A DNA stretch of 64,000 nucleotides. Source: Rapana venosa. Taxonomy: Eukaryota; Mollusca; Gastropoda; Neogastropoda; Muricidae. The translations under genes and the position numbers were made by a program. Of the stretch, positions 42,150 to 54,852 are shown one piece after another. The notes below the pieces were generated by a model that worked only from the letters and a program-made list of their open reading frames with translations, searched no databases and was not told the DNA's origin. Numbering within the stretch: position 1 is the stretch's first letter; the number at the start of each line of letters is the position of its first letter. The stretch lies in NCBI GenBank assembly GCA_028751875.1, contig CM054140.1, forward strand, positions 9,099,955-9,163,954. Direction: 5' to 3'.

Positions 42150-45100
42150 ACATATAACATACATACATACATACATACATATACACACACACACACAAAG
42201 CTAAGATATGCTGACCATTGTCCACAGCCATGATTTCCCGGTCCACACTGGACTTGCTAAGGAGAGGGCAGATGAAGAACTGGGCAAACATGTCCAGCGC
42301 CTTGTGGAAGTGGTACTTGTGGATGTCGAAGAAAAACACTGTCTGCAACAACCACCACCACCACCACAAATAAAACACTGTCTGCAACAACCACCACCAC
42401 CACCACAAATAAAACACTGTCTGCAACAACCACCACCACCACCACAAATAAAACACTGTCTGCAACAACCACCATCACCACAAATAAAACACTGTCTGCA
42501 ACAACAACCACCACACCACAAATAAAACACTGTCTGCAACAACAACAACCACCACCACAAATAAAACACTGTCTGCAACAACCACCACCACCACCACAAA
42601 TAAAACACTGTCTGCAACAACCACCATCACCACAAATAAAACACTGTCTGCAACAACAACCACCACCACCACAAATAAAACACTGTCTGCAACAACAACA
42701 ACCACCACCACAAATAAAACACTGTCTGCAACAACACCACCACCACACCACCACAATAAAACACTGTCTGCAACCACCACCACCACCACCACAATAAAAC
42801 ACTGTCTGCAACACCACCACCACCACCACAAATAAAACACTGTCTGCAACAACCACCACCACCACCACAAATAAAACACTGTCTGCAACAACAACCACCA
42901 CCACCACAAATAAAACACTGTCTGCAACAACAACAACCACCACCACAAATAAAACACTGTCTGCAACAACAACAACCACCACCACAAATAAAACACTGTC
43001 TGCAACAACCACCACCACCACCACAAATAAAACACTGTCTGCAACAACCACCACCACAAATAAAACACTGTCTGCAACAACCATCACCACAGACACTCCT
43101 CAGCATCGGACAGAACACACGTCTTCTGTTGTGCTTGTTCTGAAGTTATAGTTTTGTTGTTGTCATTCTGTAGTCATGCTGTTGTCCTGTAGTCATATTG
43201 TTGTCATTCTATTGTCATAATGTTGTAGTCACTCAGTGATCATAATGTTGTAGTATTCCTGAAGTCATACTGTTTTCGCTCTGTAGTCATATTGTTGTCA
43301 TAATGATATAGTCATTCAGTAGCCATATTGACTTTTCTTCTTTTTGCTGTGCTGCCTCCTCATCTTCTGTGACGCTCTTGTCCTACTGTTCCCAAGCCGC
43401 TCATTTCAATCCATCCACCCCAGCCAGACTCAGATTTGGTATGTCACATCCTCAGGGTCAAAAGTCCACAGGAAGCCCATTAATGTATGCGGCTGTGGGG
43501 CCACCAGCCAGAGGGGCCCTAAACTGCTGCTGGGTCACTTTGGTGGTGTTTAACCGTGCCTATTCTGAGCTAACATAATGCAGGACACCACCTATTAAGA
43601 CCCTACTGATGACAGCAATAGCTCACTGCAAAGCCAGACTGAGTAAGTCACCCATCTAGGGTGGTGACCATCACAACATCCCTCCAATGATTTCCCATGA
43701 TTTTTCTCTGGTGCTAACATCAGTACCTACTCCAGTCCCATTAAAGTCTTCACATGAGACTATCTCTCTCGGCATTCCCTTACAGAGCAGGATGCATATT
43801 GTCTGCTCTTCTCCTGTGCTTGTGACTTTACAGGAGGTCTGCCCACTGGCCTCAGCTGCCACATTTTGACTTCAGAGCAGCTCATGAAATTATAAACTAA
43901 GGTCTCCCAGTACAAATGCACACTGAACATCTTGCACACATTAAACCCTGTTCTGCCTTTTGGAAGAGCTTGCCTTTGCATACCTGTAGGAATGGATGAC
44001 AACAATTTTCAAAAACATACACACTTGTGTTTAGACATCATCCCTGAATTTGGATTGCAGCTACCTTAATGCTGGGCAAACGGTCGCATACACACAAAGT
44101 CTCACCATTGGTGAATCTCAGAGCTCTAACCAAAGAACAAAAACAAATAAAAAAACCCAAAACCCCCTAAATATGCAGAAAAAGAACATAATACTCAGCA
44201 TACAACACACCGGTCCCCAACCCCCCAGACTGATACAGTATTCACAGTGCAGACAACAGCACAGTATTCACAGTACAGACAACAGCACAGTACACACAGT
44301 ACAGACAACAGCACAGTATTCACAGTACAGACAACAGCACAGTACACACAGTACAGACAACAGCACAGTATTCACAGTGCAGACAACAGCACAGTGCACA
44401 CAGTACAGACAACAGCACAGTATTCACAGTGCAGACAACAGCACAGTATACACAGTGCAGACAACAGCACAGTATTCACAGTGCAAACAACAGCACAGTA
44501 TACACAGTACAGACAACAGCACAGTACACACAGTACAGACAACAGCACAGTACACACAGTACAGACAACACACAGTATTCACAGTGCAGACAACAGCACA
44601 GTATACACAGTGCAGACAACAGCACAGTATTCACAGTGCAGACAACAGCACAGTATACACAGTGCAGACAACAGCACAGCATTCACAGTGCAGACAACAG
44701 CACAGTATACACAGTGCAGACAACAGCACAGTATTCACAGTACAGACAACAGCACAGTATACACAATACAGACAACACACAGTATTCACAGTACAGACAA
44801 CAGCTGGAAAACTCCCTCACCCTCTCGGCATCTGTCCAGGCGTTGCTCTCTCCTCCATGCTTGGAGATGAAGTCGTCAAAAGCGTTTTCCTTCCGGTACT
44901 TCTTGCTCCCCATGAACACCACTGCCCACACCAACCATCACAACATGGATAAAAATAGACGACAGAGACAAGATAGAAACAGAGATAGTAAGAGATGATA
45001 GACACATGTGAGCAACTCACAGCCTTCTCTCTCTTTCTGACGGAGTGTTGTAAACTATTGCCCCGTACCAATGTGGTCACCTTTCTGCCAGCTGGTGACA

Positions 45101-47516
45101 AAGGCCCAGTGGTTAAAGCCTCAAACTCAGGATCTGACCATGACTGAGGGCGTAGGTTTGAGTCTCCACTGAGCTGTCCATTCTTTCTCATGGAGATAAC
45201 ATTCTGTTGATTTTGTTTGTTTGCTTTGTTGGTGGTGGGGGGGGGGGGGTTGTTTGGACAGGGAGAGGGGTGGGGGAGGATGGATGTTATTTTTTGGTTG
45301 TTGTTTTCTTTTTTAGGGGGGGGAGGGGGCCATTCCTCTGCTTGAGCTCTGAGGTTCACCAAAGGTGAGATATTACATTTATGACCATTTTTGCCCACGG
45401 TAAAGAAAGCCGTATTCTGACTTCAGGGATGATGTCTAAACACAACTCCAGGGTGCTCACATTTCTGTCATCCGTTCTTACTGGCACACAATGGCCTACT
45501 CTTCTGAAAGGCGGAGCGGGCTTCAACGTGTGCCCAAGATGTTCTGTATGTGTTTGCACATGGAACCTCAGTTGATAGTCTCATCCAAAGGACTTTACGG
45601 GGTGTAGAGTAAGTACTGATGTTAACTCCAGGGGAAAAAATAACAGTTGCCTTGGTGGTGACTCAATCCTGGGCCGTCAGATCATGAGCACAACACTCTA
45701 ACCACTAGGCTATCCCACCCCTCCTAGCATTCTAATTGACCTCCACTCCCATGGAAGTCCTTCAGTTAAGACTTTAGCCCAAGGTTCAACCCCATATGTG
45801 AACACAAGCAGAACATCTTGCTCACACGTTTAAACCCTGTACGCCTTTTGTAGAAGAGCACACCAGATAATATGGTCAGGCAGCATGATGAATGACACGA
45901 ACGTACCCAGCATGCACCCGTGTTGCCTGAAAATGGATAGGCTCCGCCAGACTCAACTCACCCAAGACACACTGGCTGAAAAAAAGTCTAGTGTAGTAGC
46001 ACAACTTCTCAAGGAGTTAAGGGAGGAGTCAAAAGGCTGAGTGATGAGCAGTGCCAGTACCACTGTGTTTTGTGGAAGAGTGTCTATTACCTCTCTTTGT
46101 CTAGAGATGAGCAGTGCCAGTACCACTGGTTTCAACTTGTTCAGTGCCCTACTGCTGTGTTTTGTGGAAGAGTAATGTCTTGTTACCTCTCTTTGTCTAA
46201 GAGATGAGCAGTGCCAGTACCACTGGTTTAAGCTTGTTCAGTGCCCTACTGCTGTGTTTTGTGGAAGAGTAACGTCTTGTTACCTCTCTTTGTCTAGTGC
46301 TTAAATATCGTTTCCTGCCCACACCTCTTCTTCATGGGTACAAAGATGTTGAAGATCGTGTGTGTGTAACTGGTTACCTGCAATCATTTTCTTCTGCTAC
46401 TATTTTCTTGATAATTTATAAACATATCATAATTATGTGTGGGTACATGTGTATGTGATGTATACATTGCAGATGTTTTCCAATACATACCTCCCCCACC
46501 CCACCCTGACCCCACCACCACTCCCCAACCTTTCATCCTGTACTCAGCCTACCTCTCCACACCTCTTCTTCATGGGTACAAAGATGTTGAAGATCGTGTG
46601 TGTGTAACTGGTTACCTGCACTCATTTTCTTCCGCTACTATTTTCTTGACAATTTATAAACATACCATTATTATGTGTGGGTACGTGCGTATGTGATGTA
46701 TACGTTGCAGATGTTTTCCAATACATACCTTCCCCCCCCACCCCACCCTGACCCCCTGACACCACCACCACTCCCCAACCTTTCATCCTGTGCTCAGCCA
46801 ACCTCTCTCCCTCCCACAGCCATGCTCATGAGTGAGAACACTTTTATATTAGATCTAGAAACCAAACATTCTTTCCTTCCTTCCTTCCTTCATTCCTTCA
46901 CGTACTGTGCTCCAGGAAATGTGAGAAGCCAGGGATGTCCTCTGGATCACAGTAGCTGCCCACCCCTACACACAGGGCTGCTGCAGCCTGGCAACACACC
47001 ATTCAGGCTGAAGAGATCGGCTGATCACGACTGAACTTTATCATCGTTATTGTCATCATCATTGTCATCATCATTGTCATCGTCATTGTTGTCACCATTT
47101 TCATCATGACCATCATCATCATTATTGTTGTCACCATCCTCGCCATCACGATAACCATAATCACTATCATCATTATTATTATTATTATCGTTATCAACAA
47201 ATTATATTTATATAAAAATGTCATCATCTCTCACACTGTTAAGTCTGAGAAAGTAACTGTCAGAAAACTTTGTGGCAAAAGAACGAAATGAACTGCCATC
47301 ATAATTTTTTTTTTAAACATATATTCTGCTGAGTTTGATAATCACAATGTCATTCTTACTAAAGTTATTATCTGTTTTTTTCTTACTTTTTTCCTAAATT
47401 TTAATTGAATATGGTTTTTTGTCTTTAAATTCATTACACCACATATTCACATATTCATGAGGTAGAAGAATATTCGATGTCATAGGGACTTAAAGAGTCA
47501 AGCTAAAAACAGAGAA

Positions 47517-47574
<58 letters not shown>

Positions 47575-50313
47575 GTGAGACTGAGAGAGATACTACAACT
47601 GCTACGACTGCTATTAGTACTACTTCTAGTTATTAGCAACACCACCACCGAAGTATACTACTTTAAATAAAAAAATCCCAAAGTATACTACTAATCTAAG
47701 GCAATGAATTCTCTCTCTCTCCCTCCCCCTCCCCCTCTCTCTCTAAAGATTTGAGAAATAAATTTCTTAGAGAATTTGAAAATAATTTATTTGCAAGTGT
47801 TACTCAGATCGCTGAAAAAGGGGAAGTCAGCAGGGGCTGACAACATTCCAGCTGAGTTGGTCCAAGCTGGAGGGGAAGCCATGATCAGCGCCCTACTAAG
47901 AATCTGCAACAAGATCTGGCAGACAGGAAAATGGCCAACACCATGGACGCAGTCACTCATCATCACCCTCCCCAAGAAAGGAAATCTACAACAATGCCAT
48001 AATTACCGCACAATCAGCCTCATATGTCACCCAAGCAAGGTCATGCTGCAGATAATATTGAATAGACTGAAGCCACAAGCAGAGACCATCATTGCTGAGG
48101 AACAAGCAGGTTTCAGAGCAGGGCGCAGCACAACAGAACAGATATTCAACCTCAGAATACTATGTGAGCGGTACCTTCAACATCAACAAGACCTTTACCA
48201 CGTATTTATCGATTTTAAGAAGGCATTTGACAGGGTGTGGCATGCAGCTTTGTGGGCAACCATGAATTTGTACAGCATCAATGCAAACCTGATCAGTCAT
48301 CAAACAGCTGTACAGCGAGGCCACCAGTGCAGTGTACTACAACAACAACATTGGAGAATGGTTTCGAACAACAGTTGGAGTAAGGCAGGGCTGTCTACTC
48401 TCACCCACTCTTTTCAACATCTTCCTTGAGAGAATCATGGCTGATGCACTGGAACATCATGAAGGATCAGTCAGCATTGGTGGCAGAACGATCACAAACC
48501 TCCGCTTCGCAGATGACATTGATGGAATAGCAGGATCAGAAAAAGAGCTTGCCAGCCTAACAGAACACTTGGATAAGGCCTCCAAAACATACGGCATGGA
48601 AATCAGTGCAGAGAAGACCAAACTGATGACTAATAACACCAACGGCATTAGCACTGATATCAGGGTTAATGACCAGAAGCTGGAAACAGTTCAAAGCTTC
48701 AAGTACCTGGGAGCCATTGTATCCGACCAGGGATCCAAGCCAGAAGTAGTATGCAGGACTGCACAGACAATAACAGCTTTGTCAAAACTAAACACCATCT
48801 GGAGAGATAAGAATATCTCACTTATCTCCAAGATCAGACTAATGCGCTCCCTTGTCATATCCATATTTCTGTATGCCTGTGAATCATGGACCCTGACTGC
48901 AGATTTGGAGAGAAGAGTACAGGCAGTGGAGATGAGATGCTTTCGGAGACTCCTTGGCATCTCCTACAAAGACCACATAAGCAACAAAAGCGTGCATAAC
49001 AGAATCCAGCAAACCATTGGACCCTATGAGAACCTTCTAACGATCGTGAAAAAGCGTAAACTTAAGTGGTATGGACATGTCACAAGATCCCAAGGAATTA
49101 CAAAGACAGTTTTGCAAGGCACTGTCCAAGGAGGAAGAAGAAGAGGCAGACCAAGGAAGAGCTGGGAGGATAACATCAGCGAATGGACAGGCCTAGAACT
49201 CAACAAAACCCTGAGAAAGGCAGAACAGAGAAAGGAATGGAGGGAACTGGTTGCTGAGTCTTTGAGGGTGCCCCCACGGTCGTCAGACTCCGGGACAGAT
49301 AGATAGATAGATAGATAGACTCTAAGCTACAATTCTACTGGCAGATACAATTTATAATGATTTTTTTTTCAGGCAACCAACAGAAGAAATAAGATAATTT
49401 TCTAGAAATTTATTCTTATGTTGATGAATACTACATTTAAAACACTGTTGATTATGAAGCATATGAATTGTTTCATGATGAATATGTAAGACAAGGCTGA
49501 TGTAATTTTCTTGTTTTATTATTGCTGTTACATTATTTCCTATATTAATATGTTTATAACACTTATGTCATATGCCCACTCTGTATGCCCACCATTCTTT
49601 TGTGTTGTGGCCTAAGGCTGATGTACAGTAAAAGTCCGAAGTCTCTCTCTCTCTCACAGAAGGCTGAAGTAATAATAAATTCAATTTCCCACGCTAACTT
49701 CTCATTCTGAGTCTCTCTACTTGAGTATATCACACTTACAAACATACACACACGTACACACACACACATGCATATACACACACGCACACAAACACACACT
49801 TTTTTTTAACAGTACTAGTACTTACATTTTAATGAACACTATATTTCTCTGAACCATTCTCATTGAACTGACACTCTCAAATTGGTGTACAACAAACATT
49901 GATTCACACACCTACATCATCATACTCCCAATTTTATCCAACACACACACACTCACAATATTATCACAACTAGTAAACAACTTAGAACTTGCAGGTCATG
50001 GAAATTCTGACAAGGCCTGAAGAATCTCAAAAAACAAAAACAAAAAAACCCTGCAAAAACAGGAACAAAATTAATTCAAAATCATGTCCAACAGTAACCA
50101 AAAACAAAACTGTCAAAACAACAACAACAAAACGGAAAAAAAAAATCACAAACAAAATGATTAGGTCAATGCATGCATTTTTTCATTCTGTGTGGACCTC
50201 AAAAGCACAAGAATTACTCACCCAATTTCAACATGTGTGTGCGTGAGTGTGAGAGAGAGTGTGTGTGCGTGAGTGTGTGTGAGAGAGAAGAGAGAGTGTG
50301 TGTGTGTGTGTGT

Positions 50314-50347
<34 letters not shown>

Positions 50348-50367
50348 AGTGTGTGTGTGTGTGAGTG

Positions 50368-50430
<63 letters not shown>

Positions 50431-53400
50431 GTGTATGCATGTGTGTGAGTGTGTGTGTTTATTTTTATTTTATACCACTTTAAGTCACGGCAGATTTCTC
50501 TTCAGGCTGCTCTCCCCAGGGAGAGTGCATCGCCACAAGAGCAGCACCACCCATTTTTTATTTCCTTTTCCTGCCTGCAGCTATATTTGTTTCCCTGTCA
50601 AAGTGGCTTTATTCTACAGAATGTTGCAAGGAACAACACTCGTTGCCATGGGTTCTTTTACATGCGCTAAATAATTGTGTGTAACACATGGGACCTTGAT
50701 TTATTGTCTCATCTGAACAACTAGCACCCAGACCACCACTCATGGTCTAATGGATGGGGCAAAAAGTTTCAGGCCCAAATGGGAATCGAACCACCACTCA
50801 CTTCCGACCCAGACTTTACACTTTCTAGGCAGGTGTGTACACAACCAATCCATATTGTGTGTGTGTGCATATGTGCGTGTGCATGCGTGTGTGCATGTAT
50901 GCATGCATCTGTCTGTGTGCCTGAGTGTGTGCATGCGAGTGTAAGTGCATGTATGCATGTGTGTGCGAGAGAGAGCATTTGTAGGCATATGTGCAAGTGC
51001 TTCTGTCAATGCCATCACTCTATCGTGCTGCTATTATCGCTGGTCTGTTATTACATCATGTAGGGATTTTTGTTGGGGGGTGGGGGTCATTTCTGGGCTA
51101 CAGCTCCAAGGCTCACCAATGGTAAGACTTTTGTGTACACAACCATTCCCCCATCCCCAACCATTGCCACATTCCCACTTTGGGGATACAGTTGGGAACT
51201 GAGCCTTCCAATTTTACCAGGACAGTCAGGAAGTACCTCCCTGCTCTTTCTGATTTTCAACTGTCATAGGTTCTTTTGACGTGCACAAGTCTGTAAGCAC
51301 ATGTACAGGTCTGACTAGTTTAGAGTCTCCTCTGAAACACTTGACATTCCGTTCGATTTTCCTGTCACACTGGAAAAAAACCTGAAAAGGCTGGGAACCA
51401 AACCCAGAACCTCACGGTTTACTTGTTAGGCAAGTGAACGTCTCAACCATCCTGCCACCTTCCTGCTTATATAGGAATAAACACTGTAGTCAAATATTTT
51501 GCTTTTCTTTGTAATTAAAAAAAATATATATATATATATATCAAAGAAACCCAACTGGGACAGAAAATAAAAGATGTATACATGCAGCGTTCATGAACTG
51601 GATGCTCAACATTGAAATGAGCGACTAGAACTGAAAAATCACCAACCATGACAACTTCGACAGCATGTTCACCGGCGCTGAAGTCCGGTCCATCCACAGG
51701 GGAATCCACAGAAAAGAATCGACTTCCACACCGTCTGCATTTTATATCCCTCAACGACACTTGATTACTTAGACTATGCTGCCTTCTTGATATCTGTTGG
51801 TGGCAAGGGTTGGGGTTTTTTTTCCACCCCCATTCACAATAGCAGGTTGTTAGATTTTTTTTCCAGCTCTTTAAATACAATGTGTGTGCGTGTGTGTGTA
51901 CGTGTGTGCGTGCATGTATGCATGCGTGTGTGCATGTGTGAGAGAGAGAGAGAGTGTGGGTTTATTTGAATTTTTTCAAATGCTATTATTTCAAGAGTAC
52001 TGAATTAAGCACTCATGTGCTTTTATACACCCAGTACCTGCGTGTATGTGGTTTTGTCGATTTCATCATCAGTTCCCACCAGCATTCAATGGCCTACTCT
52101 TCCAAAAGGAGGAACAAGTTAACTTGTGCACAAAATGTTCTGGATGCGTTTGCACACAGGACCTCAGTTTATAGTCTCATCTGAAGGACTTGTGTGTGTG
52201 TCTGTGTGCATGTGTGCAAAAAAAGCAATTAAAAAGTTTATTACATAGATCACCATTTATACACACACACCACATCCCACACCATACATCACTCACACAA
52301 CACACCACCCACACATCATCCACAGCACAGCTGTCAGTTTCCCCCACTTTCAGCTCCTCTCAGCTGCTATCCATTCTGTCCCAGCTGGTGCAAATCATAG
52401 GAGAAACTGACCGCACTTGGGAGTTAGTAAAGGATGGGGTAATTAAAGCACTGGGCCCTCGACTCTTGACTGAGTTGTGCTGGATGTGCGCACTGTGACA
52501 CCACACACACCCACACCACCCACCCACCCACCACCACCACCTTCTAATCCACTACCTTCTTCTCCACTTTGGGGGGCCCATCTCTGGCCATTGCCGTCAG
52601 CAATCCTGACACCTGCGGTATTTCGTACATGGAGTCGTCTTCGCTGGACTGCATCCTCGCTTCACGCTCTTCCTCATCCGACATGGGGTCTGTGCCATCT
52701 GTTTCCGTGCTGCTGGAGCTTTCGTTCAAGTTGTAGCTCCTCCTGTGCTGGTGGACCGGCAAAGGTCGCAGGCTGATCTGATCCATGTCCGAAATGAGCA
52801 GCACTGTCATTCCGTTGGCCAAAGTGATCTCCCTGCACAAGGTACGTCACGTCAGGCAGCACCCTTAAAGATCAAAATAAAACACTGGTTTTTTTCCCCC
52901 ATTTAGTTTATATAAAAGCTGACGTCAAACAGAAGAAAAATTTGGAAGGGGGGCGGGAGGGAAGAGATATAGGGTATCCAAGCTGGGGCCAGGTTGGTTC
53001 AGTGGTTGGGGTGAACGAGGCTTGATGTTAAGGTCACAGGTTTGATTCTCACCGTTGGGCACCACGTTGGAAGAGATGCACTTCTCTTTGGAGTCAAAAT
53101 GTATGCCCCCTTTCCAGTTCTGAGAGTGTGGGTTTAATTTTAACCCAAATTCCCTCAGGTGCATGAACACATGCATGGTATATCTTGCATGCACATGAAA
53201 CCCTATTCTATTTCTTTTAAAAGAAAAATAAGTTATAGCAAGCCAGTATGAATGGATATAATTATATGAAACGAGAAAATGGTGGCAAATGTGAATACCT
53301 CACTACTGATGAACCTCAAGAGAACTAGCTGAGGAATGAAAAAGATGAAGAAATACTCCCGATATAATCCCATTATTCCCCTGTGGAGATGCTGGAAGCC

Positions 53401-54814
53401 TGTCAGTATTTAAAACAGCATCCTGACCTTCTGGAAACTGTACTCAGAATTCCATCTTTTCTATCCCTCTCTTTGTTTCTGCCTTGTTCCTTTTCTTCCT
53501 GTCACCTCCTTCTTGTCAATTGTCTGCCTTCTTGGTCCACTTTCCTGCTTTTTCTTCCCCAGAAAGACAACAATTCTCTCCCATGCTGAAGTAGGATGCC
53601 TTGGGCCTGACTTGTCAGGCGCTTAATGGCAGCGCAATGCATTTTTACTCTTATAACAGACAGCAATAGTTGCTGTCCCTGAGCATTCAACAAAGAAGAT
53701 GCCATTATCTTTTTTTTTTTTTTTTTTTTTTTACTGACATGGGTTTAAAGTCCTTGGCTTGGATGGCATTATACAAAGCTTTTCAAAATCTTTCAGTATG
53801 TCTCTTTTTCTTTTCTCTTTTTTTTTTTTTGGGGGGGGGGGAGAGGGGGTATAAGAGGGAGATATTTGTGATGTACCTTTACCACTGGGCCACATATGGG
53901 CAAAGGTAAAATAGAAAACTGGTTTTATCAAAGTCAAATTTTTATTTTCAGATGCAAGTTCAAGCAAGTTAAAGTGCTCGATCATAATATGAAGTGAGGG
54001 AGTGCTGTTTTCTTGAGTTTAGCAACAGAATGCCTCTACAGAGTTCTCACCCCTTGAAGCCTGGGGAAGAGGATAGCCTTGTGGTTAAGAGTAATGTATT
54101 CGTGATCTGCTGATCCGGGTCTGAATCTCATTCAAGAGGATTTTTCCTCTGGAATTAACATCAGTGTCGACTCCACTCTCCCCAAATGTCCTTTGGATGA
54201 GACTATAAACTGAGGTCCTGTGTGCAAATGCATGCAGAACATCTTGTGCACACATTAAAACCTATTCTGCTTTTCCAAAAGAGTAGGCCATTGTGTGCCG
54301 GTGGGAATGGATGACAAAATTTACAAAACTGCATTGATATACACAGGGACTGGATGAAAAAAAGCACACAAGTGCTTATTCCATTATCCTCCAAAAAAAA
54401 GTATAATTAAAAAAAATTAAAGTCGTAAGGCTAAAACAGCTGCAATGGTCCATTGTTTCTGATAATCATTGAGACTCATCAAACTTAACTTCGCCAAAGG
54501 TGACGCAAAATAGCAAAAACAGATTACATTCATGAAGACTCAAATATACCATCCAATATCATTTTGTTTTATTTTTAAATAACAAGCAATAGATAGATCT
54601 GATTTAAGAAGTGTTCATGATGTTTCTTTGCACAAAAAAAGAATAGCAACAAAAACAAGTTATACCAAGTTTAATTCAAATTTCATTACCTGTGGATTCA
54701 CACACACACACAGTGACACGCACACATTCACACAGACAGTGACGTGCACACGCACACACTCACACACACAGCTATATACATGTACGCATATATACACTTA
54801 TAAATTCCATACAT

Positions 54815-54852
<38 letters not shown>

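Noticed and set aside
42257..43096. Open frames of up to 279 codons of Val/Trp/Cys-rich repeats
   Set aside because: Translation of the exon 5 acceptor minisatellite in several frames; open in all because the unit lacks stops.
44050..44998. 300-, 207- and 189-codon Gln/Thr/Ser-rich frames
   Set aside because: Reading of the 26-bp array in three frames, running out into the antisense of exon 4.
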